From NCBI GenBank assembly GCA_035934405.1, contig DASYXW010000005.1:1-64000 (forward strand): a stretch of DNA of 64,000 nt, written 5' to 3'. Under the pieces are notes generated by a model. The model did no database searches and was not told where the DNA came from. It saw only the letters and a list, made by a program, of their open reading frames with translations. The translations under genes were made by a program, and so were the position numbers. Below, piece by piece: positions 42,099 through 50,129 of the stretch. Source of the DNA: DASYXW01 sp035934405. Its GTDB lineage: Bacteria; Acidobacteriota; Terriglobia; UBA7540. How positions within the stretch are numbered: the stretch's first letter is position 1; every line of letters starts with the position of its first letter.

Positions 42099-43019
42099 AT
42101 GGAAAAGGTCAAAATCATCGAATGTCCCCGCGACGCCTGGCAGGGTCTGGAAATGATCATCCCTACCGAGGCCAAGCTGGCGTATCTACACAAGCTCATC
42201 GAGTGCGGATTTCGCCACATTGATGCGGTCAGCTTCGTAGCGCCGAAGTACGTTCCGCAGATGGCCGACAGCGAGCGCGTCATGGAAGCGCTGTATCCTG
42301 ACATAGCCCCGAACTCCGAATCCCGAACTCCGAATCCCGAGATCATCGGCATCGTGGTCAACGAGCAAGGACTCCAGCGGGCGCTCAAGACCCCGGGCGT
42401 CGCCACGATCGGATACCCCTACTCCGTCTCGGCGTATTTCCGGAGGGCCAACGCCAACATGTCGAAGGAAGAATCGCAGACGCTGGTCGAGAAGCTGCAG
42501 CGGGCGGTTTCGGCGCGTCCCAACGGCCCCAATGGCAATGAAGTGCAGCGGGGCCTGGTGGTTTATATCTCCATGGCTTTCGGTAATCCCTACGACGAGC
42601 CCTGGGGGCCGGAAATCGTGGAAGAAACGGTCGAGTGGCTGAAGCGGACCGGCGTCAAGACGGTGTCGCTGGCCGATACGGTGGGCAAGGCCGAACCGCA
42701 GGCCGTCGGTGACCTGTTCCGCGCCGTGAAGAGCGCGGCCGAGGGACTGGAGTTGGGCGTTCACCTGCACAGCCGTCCTGATGGCGCGGCGGAGAAAGTG
42801 CTCGCCGCTTACGAAGCCGGCTGCCGCCGATTTGACAGCGCGCTGACCGGTCTCGGGGGGTGTCCCTTTGCGGGCGACGACCTCGTGGGCAACATTCCAA
42901 CTGAGATCGTGGTGAGCACGCTGCACGGACAGGGCGCGACCACCGGTATCGAGCCGTGGGCGTTGCTCTCGGCGGTGGAAGCCACGCGGGAGATTCGCAA
43001 GCAGTACGCGGACCATTAA
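42099..43019 (+). CDS. Hydroxymethylglutaryl-CoA lyase
   Basis: Cleaves HMG-CoA to acetoacetate and acetyl-CoA, the last step of leucine degradation; 306 residues, DRE-TIM metallolyase family. IIECPRDAWQGL carries the metal-binding segment, with PRD in place of the usual PRDG-LQN context. FRHIDAVSFVAPKYVPQMAD, VSLADTVGKAEP, HLHSRPDGAAEKVLAAYEAG and the catalytic-loop cysteine in GLGGCPFAGDDLVGN are present. Residues about 70-80 (PNSESRTPNPE) are encoded by a 14-bp tandem repeat (42311-42338) and look like a small in-frame insertion in a loop. The enoyl-CoA hydratase follows after 14 bp. The gene starts seven bases after a CGCAAAGG repeat arm. Confidence 0.92.
   Translation: MEKVKIIECPRDAWQGLEMIIPTEAKLAYLHKLIECGFRHIDAVSFVAPKYVPQMADSERVMEALYPDIAPNSESRTPNPEIIGIVVNEQGLQRALKTPGVATIGYPYSVSAYFRRANANMSKEESQTLVEKLQRAVSARPNGPNGNEVQRGLVVYISMAFGNPYDEPWGPEIVEETVEWLKRTGVKTVSLADTVGKAEPQAVGDLFRAVKSAAEGLELGVHLHSRPDGAAEKVLAAYEAGCRRFDSALTGLGGCPFAGDDLVGNIPTEIVVSTLHGQGATTGIEPWALLSAVEATREIRKQYADH
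42311..42338. repeat. 14-bp tandem repeat inside the HMG-CoA lyase gene
   Basis: GAACTCCGAATCCC occurs twice in tandem and is followed by a partial third copy. It encodes an 11-residue polar stretch absent from the usual lyase fold. The total insertion keeps the frame. Confidence 0.75.
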
Positions 43020-43033
43020 GACGGAGACGATCT

Positions 43034-43822
43034 GTGCCATACCACACTCTGCGGCTGGAACCTGAAGGCGATCTTGCCACTCTCACCTTCAGCCGTCCCG
43101 AGAAGCGCAACGCCCTGTCGCTGGAGATGATCGAGGAACTGATGGCGGCGCTCGCTGAAGCGGAGCGCAGCGCGGCGCGCGTTGTGATCCTCACCGGCGC
43201 GGGCAAGGCGTTTTGCTCTGGCATGGACCTCGAAGCGCTCAAGGCGATGGCGACGGAGTCGCCTTCGGCGGAGGCGGCGCGCGAAAGTTCCCGCACCATG
43301 GCGCGGATGTTCCGCCGGATTTACGAATTCCCGAAGCCGCTTATCGCGGCCGTCAATGGCGCGGCGATCGCGGGCGGCTGCGGCATCGCCACGCTGTGCG
43401 ACTTCACGCTCGCGGCGCCGGAAGCGAAGTTCGGATATACGGAGGTGCGCATCGGATTCATTCCCGCCATCGTGTCCGTGTTCCTCATTCGGCAGGTCGG
43501 CGAGAAGCGCGCCCGCGACCTGCTGCTGACCGGACGCATCTTCGGCGCGGAAGAAGCGCGAGAGCTCGGTCTCGTGAACGAAGTCGTGCCCCAGGAGAAA
43601 CTCATGAGCCGGGCCCGGGAGCTGGCCGCCCAGCTCATCGAAAACAGCCCCAACAGTCTCGCCCGCACCAAGCGCCTGCTGCGCGAGCGGAGCGCCCAAG
43701 AACTCGACCGCGAACTGGATCTCGCCATCGAAGCGAACGCCCGCATCCGTTCGACCGCCGACTTCCGCGAAGGCTTGGCCGCTTTTCTCGAGAAGCGTAA
43801 ACCAGTCTGGAGCGGTGAATGA
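43034..43822 (+). CDS. Enoyl-CoA hydratase/isomerase family protein (methylglutaconyl-CoA hydratase candidate)
   Basis: Crotonase-fold protein of 262 residues. The oxyanion-hole motifs are AFCSGMDLEALKAM and AAVNGAAIAGGCGIATLCDF. The catalytic-glutamate region FGYTEVRIGFIPAIVSVFLI and the C-terminal helices are complete. The position directly after HMG-CoA lyase (14 bp), in a set with a methylcrotonyl-type carboxyltransferase, suggests the 3-methylglutaconyl-CoA hydratase step of leucine degradation, though the fold covers many reactions. The start is GTG 43034 with GGAGA eight bases upstream; the frame continues upstream into the lyase gene but that part is not conserved-looking. Confidence 0.9.
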   Translation: MPYHTLRLEPEGDLATLTFSRPEKRNALSLEMIEELMAALAEAERSAARVVILTGAGKAFCSGMDLEALKAMATESPSAEAARESSRTMARMFRRIYEFPKPLIAAVNGAAIAGGCGIATLCDFTLAAPEAKFGYTEVRIGFIPAIVSVFLIRQVGEKRARDLLLTGRIFGAEEARELGLVNEVVPQEKLMSRARELAAQLIENSPNSLARTKRLLRERSAQELDRELDLAIEANARIRSTADFREGLAAFLEKRKPVWSGE

Positions 43823-43838
43823 TTCACCGCTTCCGTGC

Positions 43839-43920
43839 TTCTTTGCGCCTTAGCGTCTTGGCGAGAGGCTGTTGTAGTTTGCTCGAAAAAGAGCAAGCTC
43901 ACGCAAAGGCGCAAAGGCAT
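43839..43920. repeat. Inverted CGCAAAGG arm pair without cargo
   Basis: The left arm (43839-43868, CTTTGCGCCTTAGCG orientation) and right arm (43896-43920, TCACGCAAAGGCGCAAAGG) face each other across about 27 bp. The spacer includes a small hairpin TTGCTC-GAAAAA-GAGCAA. Same repeat family as at 41103, 41634 and 42063 but with no gene between the arms. Confidence 0.75.
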
Positions 43921-43965
43921 CCGGTCGCAGCCTTATCCAGCCCCGGTCGGCGCCGCTCCATTTCG

Positions 43966-46209
43966 TTATTTGCCTCCGGCGGAAGACGCCGCAGCAGGCG
44001 GCTTCATGATCGCCAGTGGCACACGCGCGAAAGCCACTTGGTCAGCGGCGGGATCGAGCACGTTCACCTGCATCCAATAACGCCCGGGCGGAAACTTTGC
44101 GAGCGGGATGGAGACGAAGTATCGCGCTGCGCCGCCCGCCGGTGGCGCGGCCCTGCCGGGGAACGGTCCGGCCTCTGAAATCTTCACCCCGGCACGGAAA
44201 AAAACCACGGCGACCGAGGGCAGCGCATTCGCACTGCCAGATGCCGAATCCGCCGGCTTGGAAGTTCCTTTCCGGCCCTTGCCGGCGTAGGATTCGAGAT
44301 AGACGTGGAGGTTCTGATTGGTGCGGAACACTCGCGTGACACTGGGCAAGACGTCGCGGCTTCCGAACTGCAAGGGGCTCGTCAGCGACCTACTGCGCTT
44401 TCGCCCTTGGCCCCGGCCGCCGGCAGCGAGGTTCTCGACCTGATTCGAGACCACCACCGAGCTCACATCCAGTGCGGAGCCGCCGGTTTCCGGCAGCACC
44501 AGAGGCTGCTCAAACGTGCCGAGCTTGCCGCTCTGGTTCTCGCGCACTACAACCTTCAAAGTGTATTTTCCCGCGGGCAACACGAAGCCGCCCTCATAAA
44601 GAATATTGCTCGAGAGGACCTGTGCATAGCTGGCGGGGTCGAGCTTCACGGGCAACGTGTCACGGAGCGCGGCGACGGGATGTCCGGCGCTGTCGGTGGC
44701 GCGCCAGGCAAAGTCAAACTCGGTCTGGCGGGTTTGCGATTTCTGCAAAAACGAAATGGCGGAACCGGGAATCTTGGCGGCGAGCACGACGTAGAACTTA
44801 TCGTCCGGCTGCCGGAAATAGGCGGCCTCGACAGCCAACGGCAGGTCAACAAAAGGCGCGTCCAGATCCATCGCCTGCTCAAGCTGCACCTCTTTGTCTT
44901 CGCGCGTGAACTGGCGGAAGTTCTTGGGGGCGAAGTATCCCGGACGCGCTTCGACCTTCACGCCGGGCCGGCTGACCTTGACCTGGATGCGCCGGAAGCG
45001 TCCGTCGGACTTCTTGTTGGACGGCGTGTAGCCAAGCAGGTAATAGGTGGAGTTCTCTTTCTGGACTTGGCTGAAAGCCGGCGCGAAATCGTTCAAGTCA
45101 TAGAAGGTCCGCCCGCCGGTATCGGTCGCGAGCGTGGCGAGTGTCTCGCGCCCGCCTTGGAGCGACGAAACCTGGGAAGAAACCGCGGAGCCGCTGTAGA
45201 TCGCGGTGCCGGCCGGGCTCGCCGTGGAAGCATCGCCACCCGGCGGCAGTCCTACGAGCCCGCGCGCGTCCACGGTGTAGAACGATACGTCGCTGCGATT
45301 GGCGGCGTCCGTTGCAGCGCGCAGTTGCGCCTGGTTCTCAATGCCGGTGCGCTCGATGCCGCTCGAAAAGTGAATCACCGACTTTCGCCCCGGCACCCCG
45401 CGAAGCATCTCGGCGAGCGACTGGACCGCCGCCAGCTTTTCGTCGGTGTTGAAGATGTTGAACTCGGTCTCATCGGGTGTGAAGGCGGCGGAGACATCCT
45501 GGGTGACCACTTCCTCTCCCGTGGCGCTCGTCGCGCCCGCCTCTCCCGTGGTGCCGGAGTCGGCCAGCGACGAGGCCTCACCGATGCGAATCGCTTCGAG
45601 ACTCTTGTCGAGCGCGGCGCGGCTGTTGGTGAAATCCTGGACGACTCGCAAGTCCGAAGCGTAGAGGGCGACGGCCACGAGATCCGCCGGCGTCATCTGG
45701 GCGTCCACAAAATGCCGCGCCGCTTTTATGGCCCGCATCAGGTCATCGACGGGCATCGAGGAGAGATCGAAAAAGAGAACGATCAGGCGGCGATCCTGCA
45801 GCAGCTTGGCCACGGGCGCATTGGGCGGAAGCTTGGAGAAGTCAATCGTGGCCGGCGCCGCCTCGCCGGCGCTCGCGGTGGCAAGACCCTCGACGTTTTC
45901 GAAGCTGAACGAGGTGAGCGTCTGCGGCGCGCCGTCTTCCAGCACTTTGAAGTCGCTCTCCTTCAGGCCGGCGACCGGCCGCCCGCTCTTGTCCCATACG
46001 CGAACGTCCACCAGGACGACGTTGGTCTGCGCGCGGAGCACGTAACCCTGACCGGCGCGCGGCAGGTTGGACGCAGTCCGCGGCCCCGCCCCCGAGCCGT
46101 GTCCTGTTTGGGCAAGGTTGGGAGTCCGAGCCGATAGCGACGCCAGTGCGACCGAAACAAACGCGAGAGCCAGCTTGCGCGCATTTCGAAGAGTGTGTCG
46201 AAAAACCAT
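43966..46209 (-). CDS. VWFA-related domain exported protein (acidobacterial type)
   Basis: Exported protein of 747 residues. The N-terminal signal segment reads LALAFVSVALASLSA. A beta-rich segment typical of the family follows (VLRAQTNVVLVDVRVWDKSG, residues about 55-105). The von Willebrand A-like domain (about 140-370) has DRRLIVLFFDLSSM, a DxSxS-like metal site, and FSSGIERTGIENQAQLRAAT. The C-terminal half is beta-rich and includes STYYLLGYTPSNKKSDGRFR. The family is abundant in Acidobacteriota and its function is unknown; binding at the cell surface or in the periplasm is inference. The start at 46209 is chosen for its signal peptide. It follows the TonB-dependent receptor on the same strand with a gap of about 270 bp. 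Confidence 0.88.
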   Translation of the reverse strand: MVFRHTLRNARKLALAFVSVALASLSARTPNLAQTGHGSGAGPRTASNLPRAGQGYVLRAQTNVVLVDVRVWDKSGRPVAGLKESDFKVLEDGAPQTLTSFSFENVEGLATASAGEAAPATIDFSKLPPNAPVAKLLQDRRLIVLFFDLSSMPVDDLMRAIKAARHFVDAQMTPADLVAVALYASDLRVVQDFTNSRAALDKSLEAIRIGEASSLADSGTTGEAGATSATGEEVVTQDVSAAFTPDETEFNIFNTDEKLAAVQSLAEMLRGVPGRKSVIHFSSGIERTGIENQAQLRAATDAANRSDVSFYTVDARGLVGLPPGGDASTASPAGTAIYSGSAVSSQVSSLQGGRETLATLATDTGGRTFYDLNDFAPAFSQVQKENSTYYLLGYTPSNKKSDGRFRRIQVKVSRPGVKVEARPGYFAPKNFRQFTREDKEVQLEQAMDLDAPFVDLPLAVEAAYFRQPDDKFYVVLAAKIPGSAISFLQKSQTRQTEFDFAWRATDSAGHPVAALRDTLPVKLDPASYAQVLSSNILYEGGFVLPAGKYTLKVVVRENQSGKLGTFEQPLVLPETGGSALDVSSVVVSNQVENLAAGGRGQGRKRSRSLTSPLQFGSRDVLPSVTRVFRTNQNLHVYLESYAGKGRKGTSKPADSASGSANALPSVAVVFFRAGVKISEAGPFPGRAAPPAGGAARYFVSIPLAKFPPGRYWMQVNVLDPAADQVAFARVPLAIMKPPAAASSAGGK

Positions 46210-46477
46210 AACACTATGTGTTTTCAATAGCCTGACGGCTTTCCACGGGACCATAAGCGATAAAGCGCACATTTTCAGTCAGTTGACGGCTTTCAAAAAG
46301 GAACGCGGAAGCTCGCATTGATTCTAAAGAACATTCAGGGTTTGTTTTTTGAAACCATGAATTTTCCTCATTGCTTGGGACAGGCGCTCGTGCCGCGTGC
46401 TGGACGTCCCGCCCGTGCCCTTTGGTTGGATTCGAGCCATCTCTTTTTGTTACCATATGACAAACCATAAGTCAAGC

Positions 46478-49400
46478 CTAAAACCTCAGCCGCAACGACA
46501 GCGCCACCGTGCGCATGTTGGCGACGCTGGTGACACGGCCGAAATCGGTGGCGTTCACCACCGTCGCCAGGCCCGTGAAGTTCGGCGTGTTGAAAACGTT
46601 CGCCGCCTCGATGCGGAAATCGCCGCGCACGCCCTTTTCGGGTGACAAAACAATCTCACGGTCGAGAGACATGTTGAAGTTGGTCGTGTGCGGCCCTGGT
46701 ATCGTGTTCCGCCCGGCGTTACCAAGCTGGCCTGGCGGCGGCAGCGTAAACGCGGCCATATTGAAAAACTGCAGCGGGGTAGGGTTGAAACCGGCGGGCA
46801 GGACGGCCTGGCCGGTGGCTTGGCCGCGCTCGGAAAAGTACGCACCCGTCCCGCCGTTGTTCGAAAGATTCCCCAGCAAACGCGCGGTGTAGGGCGTCCC
46901 CGACTGGATCGTCGTGACACCGGAGATCTGCCAGTCGCCGAGCACGCGTCCGAGCGCGCCGCCGTGGCTGAGGTAACGCTTGCGGCCACCGAAGGGAAGT
47001 TCGTAGTTATAGTTGACGAGCAGCCGGTGCCGCACGTCGAACACGGAAAGGCCGCGCTCGGCTTCGAGATCCTGGAAATCCTGCGCCACCACGCTTCCCG
47101 CCCCGCCCACACTCGAAGCGTTGTCGATGGACTTCGAGAAGGTGTACTGGCTCCATAGTGACAAACCATTGTGGAAGTTGCGGCGCAAGCTCACCTGCAG
47201 TCCGTTGTAGAGGGAGGCCGCGCCGGAAGTCTCGTAAGTATACTGCAGAGCGCCCGAGCCCGCAGATCCGGCCGTACCGGTCGAAGCGGCGGGATTGGGC
47301 CCCAGCAGAAGGTCCAGATGGCTGCCGCGCGTACCCACGTAGCCTACCGACAACACCCAGTTGGGCGCGATTTCATCTTCCAGCGAGAAGTTCCAGGTCT
47401 GGCCGTAAGGGGTGCGGAAGTTCGGATCCACGGCATAGGTGTTGCGCGCCACGCCGGAGGCAATCTGCGGGAAGCCGTCCTGGAGCGTCAGAACCTGGGC
47501 CGGCGTCGTGAGCAGGGTCGAGGCCTGCGCGAAGGGCGGCTGGTTGGCAAGGTTGGGAACGAGGCGCTGGTAGATGGAGCTGTCGTAGAAGATTCCGTAG
47601 CCGGCGCGCAGCACGAGCTGACGCTTGGTCCAGGGCCGGAAGGCAACGCCCAGCCGCGGCGCGAGATTGTTGGCGTCGCTGCGGATGAGCGAGTCGGGCA
47701 AGGCACCGGGATTCTGCCCCGTGACCACGCCGAGCGTGGCGAAGCCCGGGCCGACGGCGAGGTCCGACAGATGGCCGTATTTCTCCGCGAAGGGTTGAAA
47801 GTGCTCGTAGCGCAGGCCGAGCGAAAAGGTCAGGCGCGCGCCGGCGCGCCAGTCGTCCTGGACGAAGCCGGAATAGACCCAGGAGCGGAAGTAATTGCTG
47901 CTGGTTCCAAAGCGCACCGACGTGGCCTGCGGCAAGCCGAGCAGAAAATCGGCGAAATCGAATCCGGTTCCGGCAACGGGTTGCCCGGCGGCGGTGAAGT
48001 TGCTGGTGGTGAAACCGCTGAAGGTGAACGTGCCGCGCGCGTCGGGATCGGTGAGCGTGTTGACGTTCACCCGGCGCAACTCGCCGCCGAACCGGAGGTT
48101 GTGTTTGTCCTTGTTGACGATGACGAAATCGAACGCCCGCGTCGTTTGATTGCGAGTCAGGTTTGGAATCGTGTCGTTGACGGCGGCGAAGTTGGTGAAG
48201 TCAATGGCCGGCAAGCCAAAGTCGCGCGGGTTTTGGGAGATGCCGGTTATCCCCAGATCGCCCGCGACGTTTTGGGTGAACGCGAAGGGGTTCAACGTCT
48301 GGACGCGCTGGCGGTTGAAGTTCAACAGGAAATTGTTTACTACCTGGGACGAGAACGTGTGGTTCTCACTCAGGTTGAGGTTCTGGCTGCGGACGGACGT
48401 GCTGGTCTTGAGGGCGGGAAAGTTCAAGACTGAATTCGAGCGCGATGAATTGAAGAAATAGAACGCGCTCAGGCTGTCCTTGCTGGAGATTTGGTGCCCG
48501 ATGCGACCCATCACGCGGTCATTGGCGGAAGGCAATGCCTCCTGAAGATGAAAGTTCTGCACTCCGGCCCCACTCGCCACGTTCGGCAACGGAATGAACG
48601 GCAGCAAACCGATCGCGGCCGAATTGAGCCGCGCCGCGGGAATCACGTTGCCCGCGAAGGGCGTGCGGGGGCCGAGCGGATTCGACTGCGGGTCGTAGAT
48701 GACAGGAACCATGCCGGCGAGCGGCCCCGAGGCGATCACCGTCTGCGAGAAATCGCCGCCGCGTTCCAGCAACGTTGGGACCGTGGCAAAGCTGTCGAAC
48801 GGGCTCTTCGAGCGTTGCAGGTTGTAATGGACGAAAAAGCTGGTGTTCTTACTGCCGTTGTAAATCTTCGGAATGACCAGCGGGCCGCCGACGGAAGCGC
48901 CGAACTGTTCCTGGTAAGAGGCGATCTGGTGCGACTCGGGAACGTTCAGTGGATAGGGGCTGGCGTCGAAGGCGGAATTGGAATAACGCTCGTACAGGTT
49001 GCCGCGGAGGCGATTCACCTGCGGGCGGCGTCCGCCGAACCGGCCGCCGAAGAAGATCACAGCGCCCTCGAAGCCTCCGCCGCCGCCGAATCCGGGGGCG
49101 CCCTGCTGCGCCTGGCGAAACTCCTGGATGCGCTGGCGAAAGTTCCGCCGATCGCCCTCGGGCGTCGGCGCCTGCCCGACGCTGCCTGAGAGCAGGAACG
49201 AATTGGCGGAGGATTGAGCGCCGCCCATGTCGCTGCCGGCGGAAGAGTCCTCGGTGCCAGCGCCCTGGCTCGCCGCTCCGCCGGCGCTATCGGCGCTGTC
49301 GGAGAATCGGACGGCGGCAGCGCCCGTCGCGCCGCTGCCCGGTTCCGGCAAACCGTCCAGCCCGGCCGCCCGGTCCATGCCTTCTCTACCGGCCCCACCG

Positions 49401-49951
49401 GCGCCTTGCGCGACGCGCTGCTCCGCCAGTTTGCGAAGACGCTCTATCACCTCCGGCGGCAGCGAGTTCCAATCGGGACGTCCGGCCGCGTTATTCGCTC
49501 TCGCACCGCGGAGCGACTGCTTCGCCGCCGGGGTGGCCGCGTTTTCTTCCGCGGCCGGCGCCAATGAGGCCAGCGACAGCGCCAGGTTGACAGTCGACGG
49601 CTGACCGGAAGCGACCGCGACTGGCGGCTGTGCGCTCGGACGGAATCCGACGAGCGACACCTCCACCTGGTAGCTTCCCGCTTCCAGGCCGCGCACCGCG
49701 TAGTTCCCTGCCTCGTCCGTCCAAGTCTCCTTGCGGACGCCGTTGGCGGTATCCGTGACCACAACCGTCGCGCCCGGAACGGCAACGCCGCCGGGTCCGG
49801 AGACGTGTCCGGCGAGTGAGGCGCCGCCTGTGCTCTGTGACCGCGCCGTTACTGCCGAGAGCAAGGCAAGAGCAACGAGAGGCAGGAAGAAGCGCAAGGT
49901 CTTGTGAAAGCCGGAATCACTCACCGATAGTCCTTCTCTCGAATCCGCCAT
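46478..49951 (-). CDS. TonB-dependent receptor with N-terminal carboxypeptidase-regulatory-like domain
   Basis: Outer-membrane receptor of 1157 residues, Oar-like, of the large acidobacterial group. The signal peptide is near residues 17-39 (LRFFLPLVALALLSAVTARS). A CarboxypepD_reg domain spans about 45-130 (GHVSGPGGVAVPGATVVVTD). A long low-complexity Ala/Gly-rich segment (about 130-280) includes a GFGGGGGFEG stretch where a canonical plug domain would normally be clearer. The barrel runs from about 330 and ends in an aromatic residue (VALSLRLRF), as required for outer-membrane insertion. Such receptors are thought to import large oligomers such as oligosaccharides or to bind matrix; the ligand is unknown. 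The VWFA gene follows downstream. Confidence 0.92.
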   Translation of the reverse strand: MADSREGLSVSDSGFHKTLRFFLPLVALALLSAVTARSQSTGGASLAGHVSGPGGVAVPGATVVVTDTANGVRKETWTDEAGNYAVRGLEAGSYQVEVSLVGFRPSAQPPVAVASGQPSTVNLALSLASLAPAAEENAATPAAKQSLRGARANNAAGRPDWNSLPPEVIERLRKLAEQRVAQGAGGAGREGMDRAAGLDGLPEPGSGATGAAAVRFSDSADSAGGAASQGAGTEDSSAGSDMGGAQSSANSFLLSGSVGQAPTPEGDRRNFRQRIQEFRQAQQGAPGFGGGGGFEGAVIFFGGRFGGRRPQVNRLRGNLYERYSNSAFDASPYPLNVPESHQIASYQEQFGASVGGPLVIPKIYNGSKNTSFFVHYNLQRSKSPFDSFATVPTLLERGGDFSQTVIASGPLAGMVPVIYDPQSNPLGPRTPFAGNVIPAARLNSAAIGLLPFIPLPNVASGAGVQNFHLQEALPSANDRVMGRIGHQISSKDSLSAFYFFNSSRSNSVLNFPALKTSTSVRSQNLNLSENHTFSSQVVNNFLLNFNRQRVQTLNPFAFTQNVAGDLGITGISQNPRDFGLPAIDFTNFAAVNDTIPNLTRNQTTRAFDFVIVNKDKHNLRFGGELRRVNVNTLTDPDARGTFTFSGFTTSNFTAAGQPVAGTGFDFADFLLGLPQATSVRFGTSSNYFRSWVYSGFVQDDWRAGARLTFSLGLRYEHFQPFAEKYGHLSDLAVGPGFATLGVVTGQNPGALPDSLIRSDANNLAPRLGVAFRPWTKRQLVLRAGYGIFYDSSIYQRLVPNLANQPPFAQASTLLTTPAQVLTLQDGFPQIASGVARNTYAVDPNFRTPYGQTWNFSLEDEIAPNWVLSVGYVGTRGSHLDLLLGPNPAASTGTAGSAGSGALQYTYETSGAASLYNGLQVSLRRNFHNGLSLWSQYTFSKSIDNASSVGGAGSVVAQDFQDLEAERGLSVFDVRHRLLVNYNYELPFGGRKRYLSHGGALGRVLGDWQISGVTTIQSGTPYTARLLGNLSNNGGTGAYFSERGQATGQAVLPAGFNPTPLQFFNMAAFTLPPPGQLGNAGRNTIPGPHTTNFNMSLDREIVLSPEKGVRGDFRIEAANVFNTPNFTGLATVVNATDFGRVTSVANMRTVALSLRLRF

Positions 49952-50129
49952 CGAGTTCCACTACTTGTGCGCGGCGCCATGTGCGCAGTCATCGTGACGG
50001 ATTTATGACAACAAGAGTAAAGACGTTTCGGGCGCGGGAGGGGTTTCGAGAGGTCCGAGCGTTGCTCCCATTTCTGTGGCAAACTCTCTGGTTCGGTGCG
50101 AAAGCAACTTCGGGCCCTTCAGGAAAGAC

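Noticed and set aside
46447..46475. Promoter candidate TTGACT-N17-TAACAA upstream of the VWFA gene
   Set aside because: The -10 element matches only three of six positions, so it is not listed as a feature.
49227..49604. Rightward open frames inside the TonB receptor gene
   Set aside because: They are antisense to the Ala/Gly-rich part of a well-supported receptor and have arginine/proline-rich translations typical of high-GC shadows.
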